A stretch of DNA of 64,000 nt, from the NCBI RefSeq assembly GCF_002161055.1, contig NZ_NFLT01000003.1:186001-250000 (forward strand). The letters run 5' to 3'. A program made the position numbers and the translations under genes. The notes beneath the pieces are model-generated. The model had not been told where the DNA came from. It did no database searches and saw only the letters and a list, made by a program, of their open reading frames with translations. Origin of the DNA: Tyzzerella sp. An114 (GTDB lineage Bacteria > Bacillota > Clostridia > Lachnospirales > Anaerotignaceae). Numbering within the stretch: the first letter of the stretch is position 1; the number at the start of each line of letters is the position of its first letter. This document shows positions 51,853 to 62,229 of this stretch, piece after piece.

Positions 51853-53262
51853 ATGGAAGAAGTAGTAAACATGGGAATAATATCAATAGTTCCTTCTCTC
51901 CTCGCCATTGTTCTTTCTTTTGCAACAAGAAACACAATAGTTTCTCTTGTTGTTGCTTGTCTTGCAGGAACACTTTTGGCTGGTCAGGGACTTTTGGGAT
52001 TTCCTACACTTTTAAAAGAAAGTCTTGGAACAACAAGTTTTTCTTGGGTAATGCTCTTAAACACATTTATAGGAATTATAGTAGCTTATTTTCAAAAAAC
52101 AGGAGCTATTCAGGGATTTTCACAGTTTGTTCATGACAAAAACCTTAGTCGTAAAGGCGTACAGCTTGTATCATGGGTTTTAGGTATGTTTGTATATTTC
52201 AGTGACTCATTCGGCCCTCTTTTTGTAGGTTCAACAATGAGAAGTATATCTGATAAAGCTAAAATATCAAGAGAAAAACTTGCATATATAGCTGACTCAA
52301 CATCAGCCCCTGTAAGTGTCCTTGTATCGATTACAGGTTGGGCTGCATATCTTATGAGCCTTGCTGTTGGTGTAGGCTGTATAGCTACAACAGAGGACGC
52401 ATCAGCTCTTTTCTTGAAAGCAATACCATTTAATTTTTATCCAATATTTGCAGTTGTTCTTGTAGGTCTCATTGGTTCGGGTATAGTTAAAGATTTTGGA
52501 CCTATGAAAAAAGCTGAAGATAGAGCTATGAAAGAGGGAAAAGTTCTTCGTGATGGAGCTGTTCCTCTTATAGGAAAAGAACTTACAGAGATGAAAGCTT
52601 ATGAAGGTATAAAAACAAGAGTATTCTTAAACTTTATACTTCCTGTTCTTATGATTATAACAATAGCTATTGGAACATACATAAAATTTAACTCAGCAAA
52701 GACTATGGAAGCATTCCTTTTTGTAATAATATTTATGAATATAAGTATGCTTATACAAGGAATACCTTTTAAAGAAATTATGGAAACTACAACAAACGGT
52801 GTTAAAGGTGCTATACCTGCCGTAATGCTTCTTGCTCTTGCATATTCTGTAAATGATTTAAGTAAGGATATGGGAACAGCAAATTATATTGTTTCTCTCA
52901 GTGAGTCTTTCCTTTCTCCTTCACTTCTTCCAGCTATAATATTCATAATATCTGCAATAATGGCTTTTGCAACAGGTTCATCATGGGGTACATTTGCAAT
53001 ATGTATGCCTATCGCTTTACCTCTTGCCTTTAGCTTTACAAATGATACTCTTACACCTCTTGTAATAGCGTCCTTTGCAGCTGTTGCTGGTGGTGGAGTT
53101 TTCGGAGACCATTGTTCTCCACTTTCAGATACAACAGTTCTTTCATCAACAGGTGCAGCTTCTGACCATATTGACCATGTTAAAACACAGCTTCCATATT
53201 CTCTTGTATGTGGAGCTTTAGCAGTAGTTGCATATCTTGTGATAGGATTTGTATTCTGTTAA
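51853..53262 (+). CDS. NhaC-family Na+/H+ antiporter-like carrier
   Basis: Polytopic membrane protein of about 469 residues with eleven to twelve helices, in the NhaC / ion transporter superfamily. It has YFSDSFGPLFVGSTMRSISDKAKISREKLAYIADSTSAP, a conserved family segment (about residues 110-150), and the late GDHCSPLSDTTVLSS signature. Some NhaC members under lysine riboswitches are proposed lysine carriers (LysW-type). Being downstream of the lysine riboswitch and the AlaDH-family gene, a role in lysine uptake or exchange is plausible. ATG 51853 lies 9 bp after AAGG; the ATG at 51847 is too close. Confidence 0.85.
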   Translation: MEEVVNMGIISIVPSLLAIVLSFATRNTIVSLVVACLAGTLLAGQGLLGFPTLLKESLGTTSFSWVMLLNTFIGIIVAYFQKTGAIQGFSQFVHDKNLSRKGVQLVSWVLGMFVYFSDSFGPLFVGSTMRSISDKAKISREKLAYIADSTSAPVSVLVSITGWAAYLMSLAVGVGCIATTEDASALFLKAIPFNFYPIFAVVLVGLIGSGIVKDFGPMKKAEDRAMKEGKVLRDGAVPLIGKELTEMKAYEGIKTRVFLNFILPVLMIITIAIGTYIKFNSAKTMEAFLFVIIFMNISMLIQGIPFKEIMETTTNGVKGAIPAVMLLALAYSVNDLSKDMGTANYIVSLSESFLSPSLLPAIIFIISAIMAFATGSSWGTFAICMPIALPLAFSFTNDTLTPLVIASFAAVAGGGVFGDHCSPLSDTTVLSSTGAASDHIDHVKTQLPYSLVCGALAVVAYLVIGFVFC

Positions 53263-53280
53263 TAATAATTTAATAATTAA

Positions 53281-53310
53281 AAAAAGCCTTCCTTTTTGGA
53301 AGGTTTTTTT
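53281..53310 (+). terminator. Intrinsic terminator after the NhaC-like gene
   Basis: AAAAAGCCTTCC-TTTTT-GGAAGGTTTTTTT. Confidence 0.9.
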
Positions 53311-53367
53311 ATGTCTTTTTTTAGACTATTGTTTTTGGTATTATATATTAAAGGCGGTGATTTTAAT

Positions 53368-54555
53368 ATGAAATATGATTTTGAAAGTGTAATATCAAGA
53401 AAAAATACAGGTTCTGAAAAATGGAATAGTATGTATAAAAAATACAAAAACATACCTGATGATATTGTTCCTCTTTCTGTGGCTGATATGGAATTTAAAA
53501 ATCCTCCGGAAATAGGAGAGGCTTTAGGTGAATATTTTAAAAATTCTGTTATGGGATATACAGAGCCACAGGATAGTTATTATAATGCTGTTATTAGTTG
53601 GTTTAAAAGACGTCATAATTGGAATATAGAAAAAGAATGGATACTTGACTATCCGGGAGTTGTTCCTGCACTATATCATATTGTAAATTGTTTTACTGAA
53701 AAAGATGAGGGAGTTATAATATTTACTCCTGTATATTATCCTTTTTACAGTGCTATAAAATCTGGTGGAAGAAATATTGTGGAATGTCCTCTTGTTGAAA
53801 ACAATGGAGAATATAAAATAAATTTTGAGGATTTTGAAAATAAAGCAAAAGACAGTAAAAATACACTTTGTATAATATGCAATCCTCATAATCCTGTTGG
53901 TAGAGTATGGACAGTAGAAGAACTCAAAAAGATAGGGGACATATGTATAAAAAATAATATAAAAATTGTGTCTGATGAAATACATAATGATATTATTATG
54001 CCGGGATATAATCACACTGTTTTTGCATCAATATCAGAGGAATTTCAAAAAAATAGTATAATATGCACAGCACCAAGCAAAATATTTAATACAGCAGGTC
54101 TTATGACATCAAATATTATAATTTCAGATTATGAGACAAGAAAAAAACTTTATAAATATAGAATGAATAATGGTGTTTTTGGCTGTAATATGGCAGGTTA
54201 TAAAGCTTGTGAAGTTGCTTATAATAAATGTGAAGAATGGCTTTCACAGTTTATAAATGTTATAGACAGAAATAGAATTTTTGTTGAAAATTTTATAAGA
54301 GAGAATATACCTGAAATAAAAGTTTCAAGACTTGAGGGTACATATCTTATGTGGCTTGATTGTCGTCAATTAGGTATGGATTATATTAAACTTGAAAAAT
54401 TTATGATAGAGAAAGCCTTACTTTTTAATGATGAGGGATATATATTTGGAGAAGGCGGAAAAGGTTTTGAGAGAATAAATATAGCTTGCCCTTTAAGTGT
54501 ACTTTCACAAGCTATGGAAAGACTTAAAAAAGCTTTGGATAGTATTAAAAAATAA
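53368..54555 (+). CDS. PatB/MalY-type aminotransferase or cystathionine beta-lyase
   Basis: Fold-type I PLP enzyme of about 395 residues. Early ISRKNTGSEKWN and PLSVADMEFKNPPEI segments and the YTEPQDSYYNAVISWFKRRHNW stretch are typical of the PatB/MalY group. NPHNPVGRVW and SDEIHNDI provide the PLP contacts; the Schiff-base Lys is in APSKIFNTAGL. These enzymes cleave cystathionine, or cysteine and cysteine conjugates, and some transaminate. ATG 53368 follows AAAGGCGGTGA; the frame extends upstream into the preceding terminator and was not used. It has its own transcript, so a link to the lysine unit is not shown. Confidence 0.85.
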   Translation: MKYDFESVISRKNTGSEKWNSMYKKYKNIPDDIVPLSVADMEFKNPPEIGEALGEYFKNSVMGYTEPQDSYYNAVISWFKRRHNWNIEKEWILDYPGVVPALYHIVNCFTEKDEGVIIFTPVYYPFYSAIKSGGRNIVECPLVENNGEYKINFEDFENKAKDSKNTLCIICNPHNPVGRVWTVEELKKIGDICIKNNIKIVSDEIHNDIIMPGYNHTVFASISEEFQKNSIICTAPSKIFNTAGLMTSNIIISDYETRKKLYKYRMNNGVFGCNMAGYKACEVAYNKCEEWLSQFINVIDRNRIFVENFIRENIPEIKVSRLEGTYLMWLDCRQLGMDYIKLEKFMIEKALLFNDEGYIFGEGGKGFERINIACPLSVLSQAMERLKKALDSIKK

Positions 54556-54577
54556 GTATTTTGAATTTAAAATACTT
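54554..54577 (+). terminator. Hairpin after the PLP enzyme gene
   Basis: Perfect 9-bp stem AAGTATTTT/AAAATACTT right at the stop codon, without a clear T-run; possible weak terminator. Confidence 0.45.
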
Positions 54578-54580
54578 GCG

Positions 54581-54629
54581 TAGACAAAATAATAGTTGAA
54601 AATTATAAAAATTCGTGTTATTTTGTTTA
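54581..54629. promoter_or_regulatory. Inverted repeat upstream of deoD
   Basis: TAGACAAAATAA and TTATTTTGTTTA (11 of 12 matched) separated by 25 nt, about 45 bp before the deoD start. Candidate operator or leader hairpin. Confidence 0.4.
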
Positions 54630-54672
54630 TACCAATAATGAAAAAATTTATAAAAAAAGGAGATTTGCATAT

Positions 54673-55392
54673 ATGAATGGAACACCACATAATAAAGCAA
54701 AAATTGGAGAAATAGCAAAAACAGTAATTATGCCTGGAGACCCTCTTCGTGCAAAATTTATTGCAGAGACATATTTGGAAAATCCTGTTTGTTTTAATAC
54801 TGTAAGAAATATGTTTGGATATACAGGAACATATAAAGGCAAAAGAGTTTCTGTAATGGGAAGTGGAATGGGTATGCCTTCAATGGGTATATATTCCTAT
54901 GAACTTTTTAATATGTATGATGTTGAAAATATTATAAGAATAGGCACAGCCGGTGCTATATCTGATAAAGCTGATGTTAGAGATATAGTAATTGCTATGG
55001 GTTCAAGTACAGACTCAAACTATGGAAGTCAGTATAATTTAGCTGGAACATTTGCTCCAATAGCAGATTATAAACTTTTAAAAACTGCTGTTGATTGTGC
55101 TGAAGAACTTGGAATTGAGCCTAAAGTTGGAAATGTTTTTTCATCTGATATTTTTTATAATGATAATGAAAAAGTAAATGAAGGTTGGGCAAAAATGAAT
55201 GTTCTTGCTGTTGAAATGGAGTCTGCCGCTCTCTATATGAATGCTGCAAGAGCAGGAAAAAGAGCTCTCTGTATACTCACAATATCAGACCATGTTGTTA
55301 AAGGAACATCACTTTCTGCCGATGAGAGACAGACAGGTTTCCGTCAGATGATGGAGGTTGCTCTTGAGACTGTTAATGCTATAACAGAATAA
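54673..55392 (+). CDS. deoD: DeoD, purine nucleoside phosphorylase
   Basis: Hexameric-type phosphorylase of 239 residues splitting purine (deoxy)nucleosides to base and (deoxy)ribose-1-phosphate. N-terminal NGTPHNKAKIG, phosphate loop MPGDPLRAKFIAE, the VMGSGMGMPSMGIYSYEL segment and the VEMESAALY ribose-site motif are visible; the catalytic Asp is in TISDHVV. It precedes deoB, whose product uses its (deoxy)ribose-1-phosphate. Confidence 0.95.
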   Translation: MNGTPHNKAKIGEIAKTVIMPGDPLRAKFIAETYLENPVCFNTVRNMFGYTGTYKGKRVSVMGSGMGMPSMGIYSYELFNMYDVENIIRIGTAGAISDKADVRDIVIAMGSSTDSNYGSQYNLAGTFAPIADYKLLKTAVDCAEELGIEPKVGNVFSSDIFYNDNEKVNEGWAKMNVLAVEMESAALYMNAARAGKRALCILTISDHVVKGTSLSADERQTGFRQMMEVALETVNAITE

Positions 55393-55427
55393 TTTTATAT
55401 ATTAGGGATATATTTTATCATTAAAAT

Positions 55428-55456
55428 GCAGTTTTATATTTTTAAAACTGCTATTT
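55428..55456 (+). terminator. Hairpin between deoD and deoB
   Basis: GCAGTTTTA/TAAAACTGC followed by TATTTTCC; a possible partial terminator in the 95-bp gap. Confidence 0.5.
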
Positions 55457-55487
55457 TCCATGTGATTTTTTAGAAAGGAGAATTATA

Positions 55488-56672
55488 ATGAAAAAATATA
55501 AAAGAATATTTACAATAGTTGTTGACTCTATGGGTGTAGGTGAAATGGAAGATTCACCACAATATGGAGATAAAGATGTAAATACATTAGGACATATAGC
55601 TGAAAAAATGGAAAGTTTTAATATACCAAACCTCCAAAAACTTGGTATAGGAAATCTTATTCCCTTAAAAAATGTTCCACCACAAGAAAAACCTATGGCT
55701 TATATTATGAAAATGAATGAGATAAGCAAAGGAAAAGACACAATGACAGGACATTGGGAGATTATGGGTATAAAGGTAGATGTTCCTTTCCAAACATTCA
55801 CTGAAACAGGTTTCCCAAAAGAGCTTATAAAAGAACTTGAAAAACGTACAGGACATAAAGTTATAGGAAACAAAAGTGCTAGTGGTACAGAAATACTTGA
55901 CGAATTGGCAGAAGAAGAAATTGCAACAGGAAATATGATTGTTTATACTTCTGCTGACTCTGTTCTTCAGATATGCGGTAATGAGGAGACATTTGGACTC
56001 GATGAGCTTTATCGTTGTTGTGAAATAGCAAGGGAACTTACTTTAAAAGATGAGTGGAAAGTAGGTAGAGTTATAGCTCGTCCTTATGTTGGAAAGAAAA
56101 AGGGTGAATTTAAAAGAACAAGTAATCGTCATGATTATGCCCTTAAACCTTATGGAAAAACTGTCCTTGATTTCTTAAAAGATGGTGGCTTTGATGTTAT
56201 ATCTGTTGGAAAAATAAAAGATATATTTGACGGAGAAGGTATAACAGAAGGCAATAAATCAAAGAGCTCTGTTCATGGTATGGAACAAACAATAGAGATT
56301 ATGGATAGAGATTTTACAGGACTTTGTTTTGTAAATCTTGTTGACTTTGATGCTCTTTGGGGACATCGTAGAGACCCTATTGGATATGGAAAAGAAATTG
56401 AGAAATTTGATAAAAATCTTGGAGTTGTAATAGATAAACTTAAATATGATGACCTTCTCATAATAACAGCAGACCATGGAAATGACCCAACATATACAGG
56501 AACAGACCATACAAGGGAGGAAGTTCCTTTTATAGCTTATTCACCTTCAATGAAAGGCAGTGGAATTTTGGAAGAAAGCAAAACATTTGCCGATATTGGA
56601 GCTACTATTGCTGATAACTTTGAAGTTGAAATGCCTAAATTAGGAAAATCAAGACTTTCAGAATTTATTTAA
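55488..56672 (+). CDS. deoB: DeoB, phosphopentomutase
   Basis: Alkaline-phosphatase-superfamily mutase of 394 residues converting (deoxy)ribose-1-phosphate to the 5-phosphate. Metal ligands are visible in [12 protein letters not shown] near the start, the phosphoacceptor Thr lies in [12 protein letters not shown] near residue 85, and C-terminal [24 protein letters not shown] and [10 protein letters not shown] complete the two-metal site. It works with DeoD in nucleoside salvage and is followed by a terminator. Confidence 0.95.
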   Translation: MKKYKRIFTIVVDSMGVGEMEDSPQYGDKDVNTLGHIAEKMESFNIPNLQKLGIGNLIPLKNVPPQEKPMAYIMKMNEISKGKDTMTGHWEIMGIKVDVPFQTFTETGFPKELIKELEKRTGHKVIGNKSASGTEILDELAEEEIATGNMIVYTSADSVLQICGNEETFGLDELYRCCEIARELTLKDEWKVGRVIARPYVGKKKGEFKRTSNRHDYALKPYGKTVLDFLKDGGFDVISVGKIKDIFDGEGITEGNKSKSSVHGMEQTIEIMDRDFTGLCFVNLVDFDALWGHRRDPIGYGKEIEKFDKNLGVVIDKLKYDDLLIITADHGNDPTYTGTDHTREEVPFIAYSPSMKGSGILEESKTFADIGATIADNFEVEMPKLGKSRLSEFI

Positions 56673-56686
56673 TATATTTTAATATT

Positions 56687-56718
56687 AAAGCCAATGAATA
56701 TGTATTCATTGGCTTTTT
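56687..56718. terminator. Bidirectional terminator
   Basis: AAAGCCAATGAATATGTATTCATTGGCTTT, an almost perfect palindrome followed by T-run, between deoB and the convergent yaaA. Confidence 0.9.
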
Positions 56719-56724
56719 ATTATG

Positions 56725-57462
56725 TCATTTACAAAAAACAAAATTATTTTTATCAGAAAAATTTTCAGAGAAATTATAATCGTTTTCACAAAAGTTTTTA
56801 ATATCTTCTAAATTATTAATTTTATTTTTTACTATGAAATTAACCATTTTCCCACGGGATATTTTTGCATCTGTGGCAAATGTTTTATATTTTCCTTTTG
56901 AATATTTCATGAATTTTACTGTTATAAAATTGTCATTGTCATTTAAAAATGGTTTTATAGCTTTTGAGTATTCATCAGAAGCAAGATTTAAAACAGTTGT
57001 TTCATTTTTGAATAGTTCACAATATATAGAAGTACCCCACAATTTATATAAATTTTCACCATCAAAATTAATTTTTCCACCCATTTCAAGACGATAGGGC
57101 TGTATAGGAGTATCTGCCTTTAAAAGACCGTAAAAAGCACTTATAATTGATATATGATTTGAAGCAAAACTTATATCATCATCATTAAAACTAAAAGGTT
57201 CTATATTTTTATACTGTATTCCATTGTAAGAAAAAATTGCAGGAGTTCCAAAACCTTCAAAATCTATATCCTGATAATAAATAAAAGATTTTAAAGCTAT
57301 ATCATTATTCACATTCATATATGCAGAAAAATCACCAACATTAAAATTTTTAAGTTTATTGTATATTTCTATGGTTTGGGGTTTTATATTCTCTTTTATA
57401 ATAGGTTTTTTAATATTATCTATTGTAACCATATTTTTTGCTGGAGATATAATTGTTTTCAA
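56725..57462 (-). CDS. yaaA: YaaA-family peroxide stress protein
   Basis: YaaA (DUF328/UPF0246) protein of about 245 residues. It begins with KTIISPAKNM, the conserved opening, and contains PAIFSYNGIQYKNIEPFSF, SAFYGLLKADTPIQPYRLEMGGKI and the LASDEYSK segment. In E. coli YaaA lowers free iron during peroxide stress and binds DNA. A TTG start at 57462, after GAGGTGA, gives the family N-terminus; the longer frame to 57525 adds a hydrophobic stretch lacking a ribosome site. Several diagnostic residues are intact, so it is probably functional. Confidence 0.88.
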   Translation of the reverse strand: MKTIISPAKNMVTIDNIKKPIIKENIKPQTIEIYNKLKNFNVGDFSAYMNVNNDIALKSFIYYQDIDFEGFGTPAIFSYNGIQYKNIEPFSFNDDDISFASNHISIISAFYGLLKADTPIQPYRLEMGGKINFDGENLYKLWGTSIYCELFKNETTVLNLASDEYSKAIKPFLNDNDNFITVKFMKYSKGKYKTFATDAKISRGKMVNFIVKNKINNLEDIKNFCENDYNFSENFSDKNNFVFCK

Positions 57463-57566
57463 AAAAATCACCTCAAAATTGATGATATCATAGAGAAGAA
57501 GTATTGACAATAATTTATAATACACTTAATATGAAATAAAATAATAGAGAAAAAGGGGATTTTTTG

Positions 57567-58217
57567 ATGATAAAAGCGGTTATATTTGACATGGACGGAG
57601 TTTTAATAAACAGCCAAGAGGCTCATTATAAAGCTGATTTAATGGCACTTTCAGAGCTTGGTTTTGATATGGATATTGAATTTGTTATGAAAGGTGCAGG
57701 AACAAATACATTTGAGAGATTTGGAAAATGGAGAGATGAACTTGGCTTTGAAAAAAGCACAAAAGAAGCTGGAGAAAGACGAGAGGAGATTATAAAAGAG
57801 CTTTTTATAAATGAAGGTGTTGACGGTGTAAAAGGTGCAAGAGAGCTCCTTGTGGATATAAAGAATAACGGCATAAAAACTGCTGTTGCAAGTTCTTCTT
57901 CCTATGAGCTTATATATACTGTTCTTGATGCGTTAGATGAGAGAAATTTGTTTGACGCTGTTATAAGTGGCGATGATATGGAAAAAAGTAAACCGGCTCC
58001 AGATATATTTTTAAAAGCTGCTGAAGTTTTAGGAGTAGAGCCTTCTGAATGTATTGTTGTAGAGGACTCTACAAATGGAGTTAAGGCGGGAATTAATGCT
58101 AGAATGAAAGTTCTTGGATATAAAAATCCTACAAGTGGAAATCAGGATATTTCACCAGCAAATTGTGTTACAGATGACTTTACACAGTATAATTTTAATA
58201 AACTTTCGTTAATATAA
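57567..58217 (+). CDS. HAD-family hydrolase, beta-phosphoglucomutase-like
   Basis: Haloacid-dehalogenase phosphatase of about 216 residues. Motif I is FDMDGVLINS with the nucleophile Asp, motif II is AVASSS, motif III the KPAPD Lys, and motif IV VVEDSTNGVKAG. The helical cap lies at residues 17-85. Subfamily resembles beta-PGM / phosphoglycolate or pyrophosphate phosphatases; substrate unknown. ATG 57567 follows GGGG by 8 bp. A second HAD gene is on the opposite strand at 59025. Confidence 0.87.
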   Translation: MIKAVIFDMDGVLINSQEAHYKADLMALSELGFDMDIEFVMKGAGTNTFERFGKWRDELGFEKSTKEAGERREEIIKELFINEGVDGVKGARELLVDIKNNGIKTAVASSSSYELIYTVLDALDERNLFDAVISGDDMEKSKPAPDIFLKAAEVLGVEPSECIVVEDSTNGVKAGINARMKVLGYKNPTSGNQDISPANCVTDDFTQYNFNKLSLI

Positions 58218-58256
58218 TAAAATGATATATAATAAAAAATAAGGGAGGTGTTTCCC

Positions 58257-58442
58257 ATGGAAATAATAGATTTAATTGTTGCTGCTTCAGCTGTTCTTAT
58301 TGTTATTGCTGTTATACATTATAATATAACTAAAAAGAAAAAAGGAAAATCCACAGGATGTGGAGGTGGTTGCAGTGGTTGTAGTATGAGCGGTCAATGT
58401 ATGTCATCACAGCATAAATTTGAGAAAGGGGAGAAAAAATGA
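58257..58442 (+). CDS. FeoB-associated Cys-rich membrane protein-like
   Basis: Small protein of about 61 residues: one N-terminal membrane helix (residues 3-23), a Lys-rich stretch (KKKKGK), then a Cys/Gly cluster CGGGCSGCSMSGQC. This matches the small Cys-rich proteins usually found next to FeoB ferrous iron carriers. No feoA or feoB is present here; instead it overlaps an isochorismatase-family gene by 4 bp. A metal or redox role is plausible. ATG 58257 is used because GGGAGGTG lies about 7 bp upstream. Confidence 0.75.
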   Translation: MEIIDLIVAASAVLIVIAVIHYNITKKKKGKSTGCGGGCSGCSMSGQCMSSQHKFEKGEKK

Positions 58443-58981
58443 GAATATTTTCAAATGATACAGTTGCTATTGCAATAGATTTACAGACAAAACTTCTTCC
58501 TGCCATAGATAATTGGAAAAAGATTGTTGAAAACAGTGAAAAACTTATAAAGGGTTTAAATATTTTAGGTGTTCCTGTTATAGTTACAGAGCAGTATAAA
58601 AAAGGCTTGGGAGATACTCACGAAACAATAAAAAATGCTCTTAATGAATATAATCCTTTTGACAAAATAACATTCAGTGCCTATGCTGATATGGATATAA
58701 AAGATAAAATTGATAGTCTTAATGTTAAAAATATAATTATATTCGGAACAGAAGCCCATGTTTGTGTACTTCAAACAATAATAGACCTTAGAGAGTCAGG
58801 GTATAATGTTTTTATAGTTGAGGATTGTTCAGGTTCAAGAAATAAAAATGATAAAAAATATGCAATAAAAAGAGCGGAATATGAAGGGGCCTGTCCTGTG
58901 ACTATGGAAGCTGTACTTTTTGAACTTACAGGAGCTTCTCAAACAGAAAGATTTAAAAATATACTTAAAATAGTTAAATGA
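58439..58981 (+). CDS. Isochorismatase-family cysteine hydrolase
   Basis: Cysteine hydrolase of 180 residues. The triad is visible: Asp in AIAIDLQTKLL near residue 14, Lys in FDKITFSAY, and Cys in GTEAHVCVLQT near residue 105, preceded by the usual cis-peptide region. The gene overlaps the small Cys-rich membrane protein by 4 bp (ATGA), so the two are translated together. Members cleave isochorismate, nicotinamide, or carbamoyl compounds; YcaC-like proteins of unknown substrate are the closest plan. Specificity unknown. Confidence 0.87.
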   Translation: MRIFSNDTVAIAIDLQTKLLPAIDNWKKIVENSEKLIKGLNILGVPVIVTEQYKKGLGDTHETIKNALNEYNPFDKITFSAYADMDIKDKIDSLNVKNIIIFGTEAHVCVLQTIIDLRESGYNVFIVEDCSGSRNKNDKKYAIKRAEYEGACPVTMEAVLFELTGASQTERFKNILKIVK

Positions 58982-58984
58982 TAA

Positions 58985-59020
58985 AAAAAGAGAGGTGTTT
59001 TTTAAAATACCTCTCTTTTT
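58985..59020. terminator. Bidirectional terminator
   Basis: AAAAAGAGAGGT/ACCTCTCTTTTT between convergent genes. Confidence 0.9.
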
Positions 59021-59024
59021 GATT

Positions 59025-59687
59025 TTAAATAATATCTATCACATCAATAAGACTATCTGCTTTTTTCCATACAGTTTTGAGAACTTCCTCCGGTGGAGAA
59101 ACTATATCTTTTACAAATATTGATTTTATTCCGGCATTATAAGCTGCAAGAAGTCCATTTGTGGAGTCCTCAAGTATTATTGTATTTTCTTTTGATACAC
59201 CTGCTTTTTCAACAGCCTTTAAAAATATTTCAGGGTCAGGTTTTCCATTTTTAACCTCATCACCACATATAATAAAGTCAAAAAAGTCAATAACTTCTGC
59301 TTTTTTAAGTATTTTTTCAACTTCGTCTTTTGTTGATGAACTAGCAACAGCTATTTTTAATCCGTTTTCTTTTGCAAAATTTATAAGTTCAATAAGCCCT
59401 TTTTTTCTAAGATTTTCAGGTTTTTCAGCTATTATAAGTTCCATCTTTTTTTGTGCAAATTGTGGCTGAATTTTATGTTCATAGTCAAAGTCTTTACCAT
59501 ATTTATCATCAAATTTTGAGTATATTGAAAATTTTGTTGTACCCATAAGACTTATAAGAAATTCTCTGTCAATAGGAAGGTTTAACTTTTTAAGACATAT
59601 TTCCCATGATTCTATAGCCATACGTTCTGTATCTACCATAAGACCGTCCATGTCAAATATAAGCATTTTTGTATCTGTTTTAATCAT
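59025..59687 (-). CDS. HAD-family hydrolase (second copy)
   Basis: HAD phosphatase of 220 residues: motif I IFDMDGLMVDTE, cap domain to about residue 90, motif II AVASSS, Lys in GKPDPEIFLKA and motif IV LEDSTNGLLAAYNAG. It belongs to the same beta-PGM-like group as the gene at 57567 but differs in the cap, so the two probably have different substrates. It is separated from groES by 341 bp. Minus-strand start supported by an AAGGACAAGGCT stretch, a weak ribosome site. Confidence 0.86.
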   Translation of the reverse strand: MIKTDTKMLIFDMDGLMVDTERMAIESWEICLKKLNLPIDREFLISLMGTTKFSIYSKFDDKYGKDFDYEHKIQPQFAQKKMELIIAEKPENLRKKGLIELINFAKENGLKIAVASSSTKDEVEKILKKAEVIDFFDFIICGDEVKNGKPDPEIFLKAVEKAGVSKENTIILEDSTNGLLAAYNAGIKSIFVKDIVSPPEEVLKTVWKKADSLIDVIDII

Positions 59688-59926
59688 TTATAGCCTTGTC
59701 CTTTCATAAAATAAATTTGTATTTCTTTAATAAAGAGTATAACCATAAATAATATTTGTCAACTTATAATATATTAAATTAAAGTAAAATAGCCCTTTTT
59801 ATAACCATAAATTTTAAAAAATGAAGATATTTTGAGAAAAATAAAAAAAACAAAAGAAAAACTTTAAAAATATTAATATTTGGAATAAAAAAGATGAATA
59901 TACCGTATATATATTAAAAATGGTGT

Positions 59927-59955
59927 TTGCATAAAATCATCACAATGGATAATAT
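59927..59955 (+). promoter_or_regulatory. groESL promoter
   Basis: TTGCAT at 59927-59932, 17-bp spacer, TAATAT at 59950-59955. The rest of the 59688-60028 gap is A/T-rich with no other recognised element. Confidence 0.6.
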
Positions 59956-59966
59956 AATATTAACGG

Positions 59967-59993
59967 TTAGCACTCAAAGTCAGTGAGTGCTAA
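59967..59993. promoter_or_regulatory. CIRCE operator (HrcA site)
   Basis: TTAGCACTC-N9-GAGTGCTAA, a perfect CIRCE element between the groESL promoter and groES. HrcA (not in the window) should repress the operon until heat shock. Confidence 0.98.
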
Positions 59994-60028
59994 TAACAAT
60001 GATGTTGCGATTAAGGAGGCATATAAAT

Positions 60029-61978
<1,950 letters not shown>

Positions 61979-62022
61979 TGATCTTCGATATATTTTAGAT
62001 AATAAAATATTAAGGTAATATT

Positions 62023-62084
62023 GCCTCATATATTTCATAAGTGGTATAATATTTATGATAATATGTGAGGCTTATTTATTTTTA
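62023..62084 (+). terminator. groESL terminator
   Basis: Nested hairpin GCCTCATAT...ATATGTGAGGC with an inner CATAA/TTATG pairing, followed by a T-rich tail. Further IRs (TTAAAAATA/TATTTTTAA near 62119-62152) occupy the remaining gap before guaA. Confidence 0.75.
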
Positions 62085-62229
62085 TTAAAAAATAATAAAA
62101 AAATATGTTTTTATAATTAAAAATATTATATTGCAGTATTTTTAATTTTATTGTAAAATATCCTTTTATATGATAGGATATAAATAGTCGCTTTAAAAAT
62201 AGTACAATATTTTTAACGGAGGTAAATCA

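Noticed and set aside
61979-62229. Purine riboswitch before guaA
   Set aside because: The gap holds AT-rich inverted repeats and a terminator, but no conserved purine-aptamer loops.
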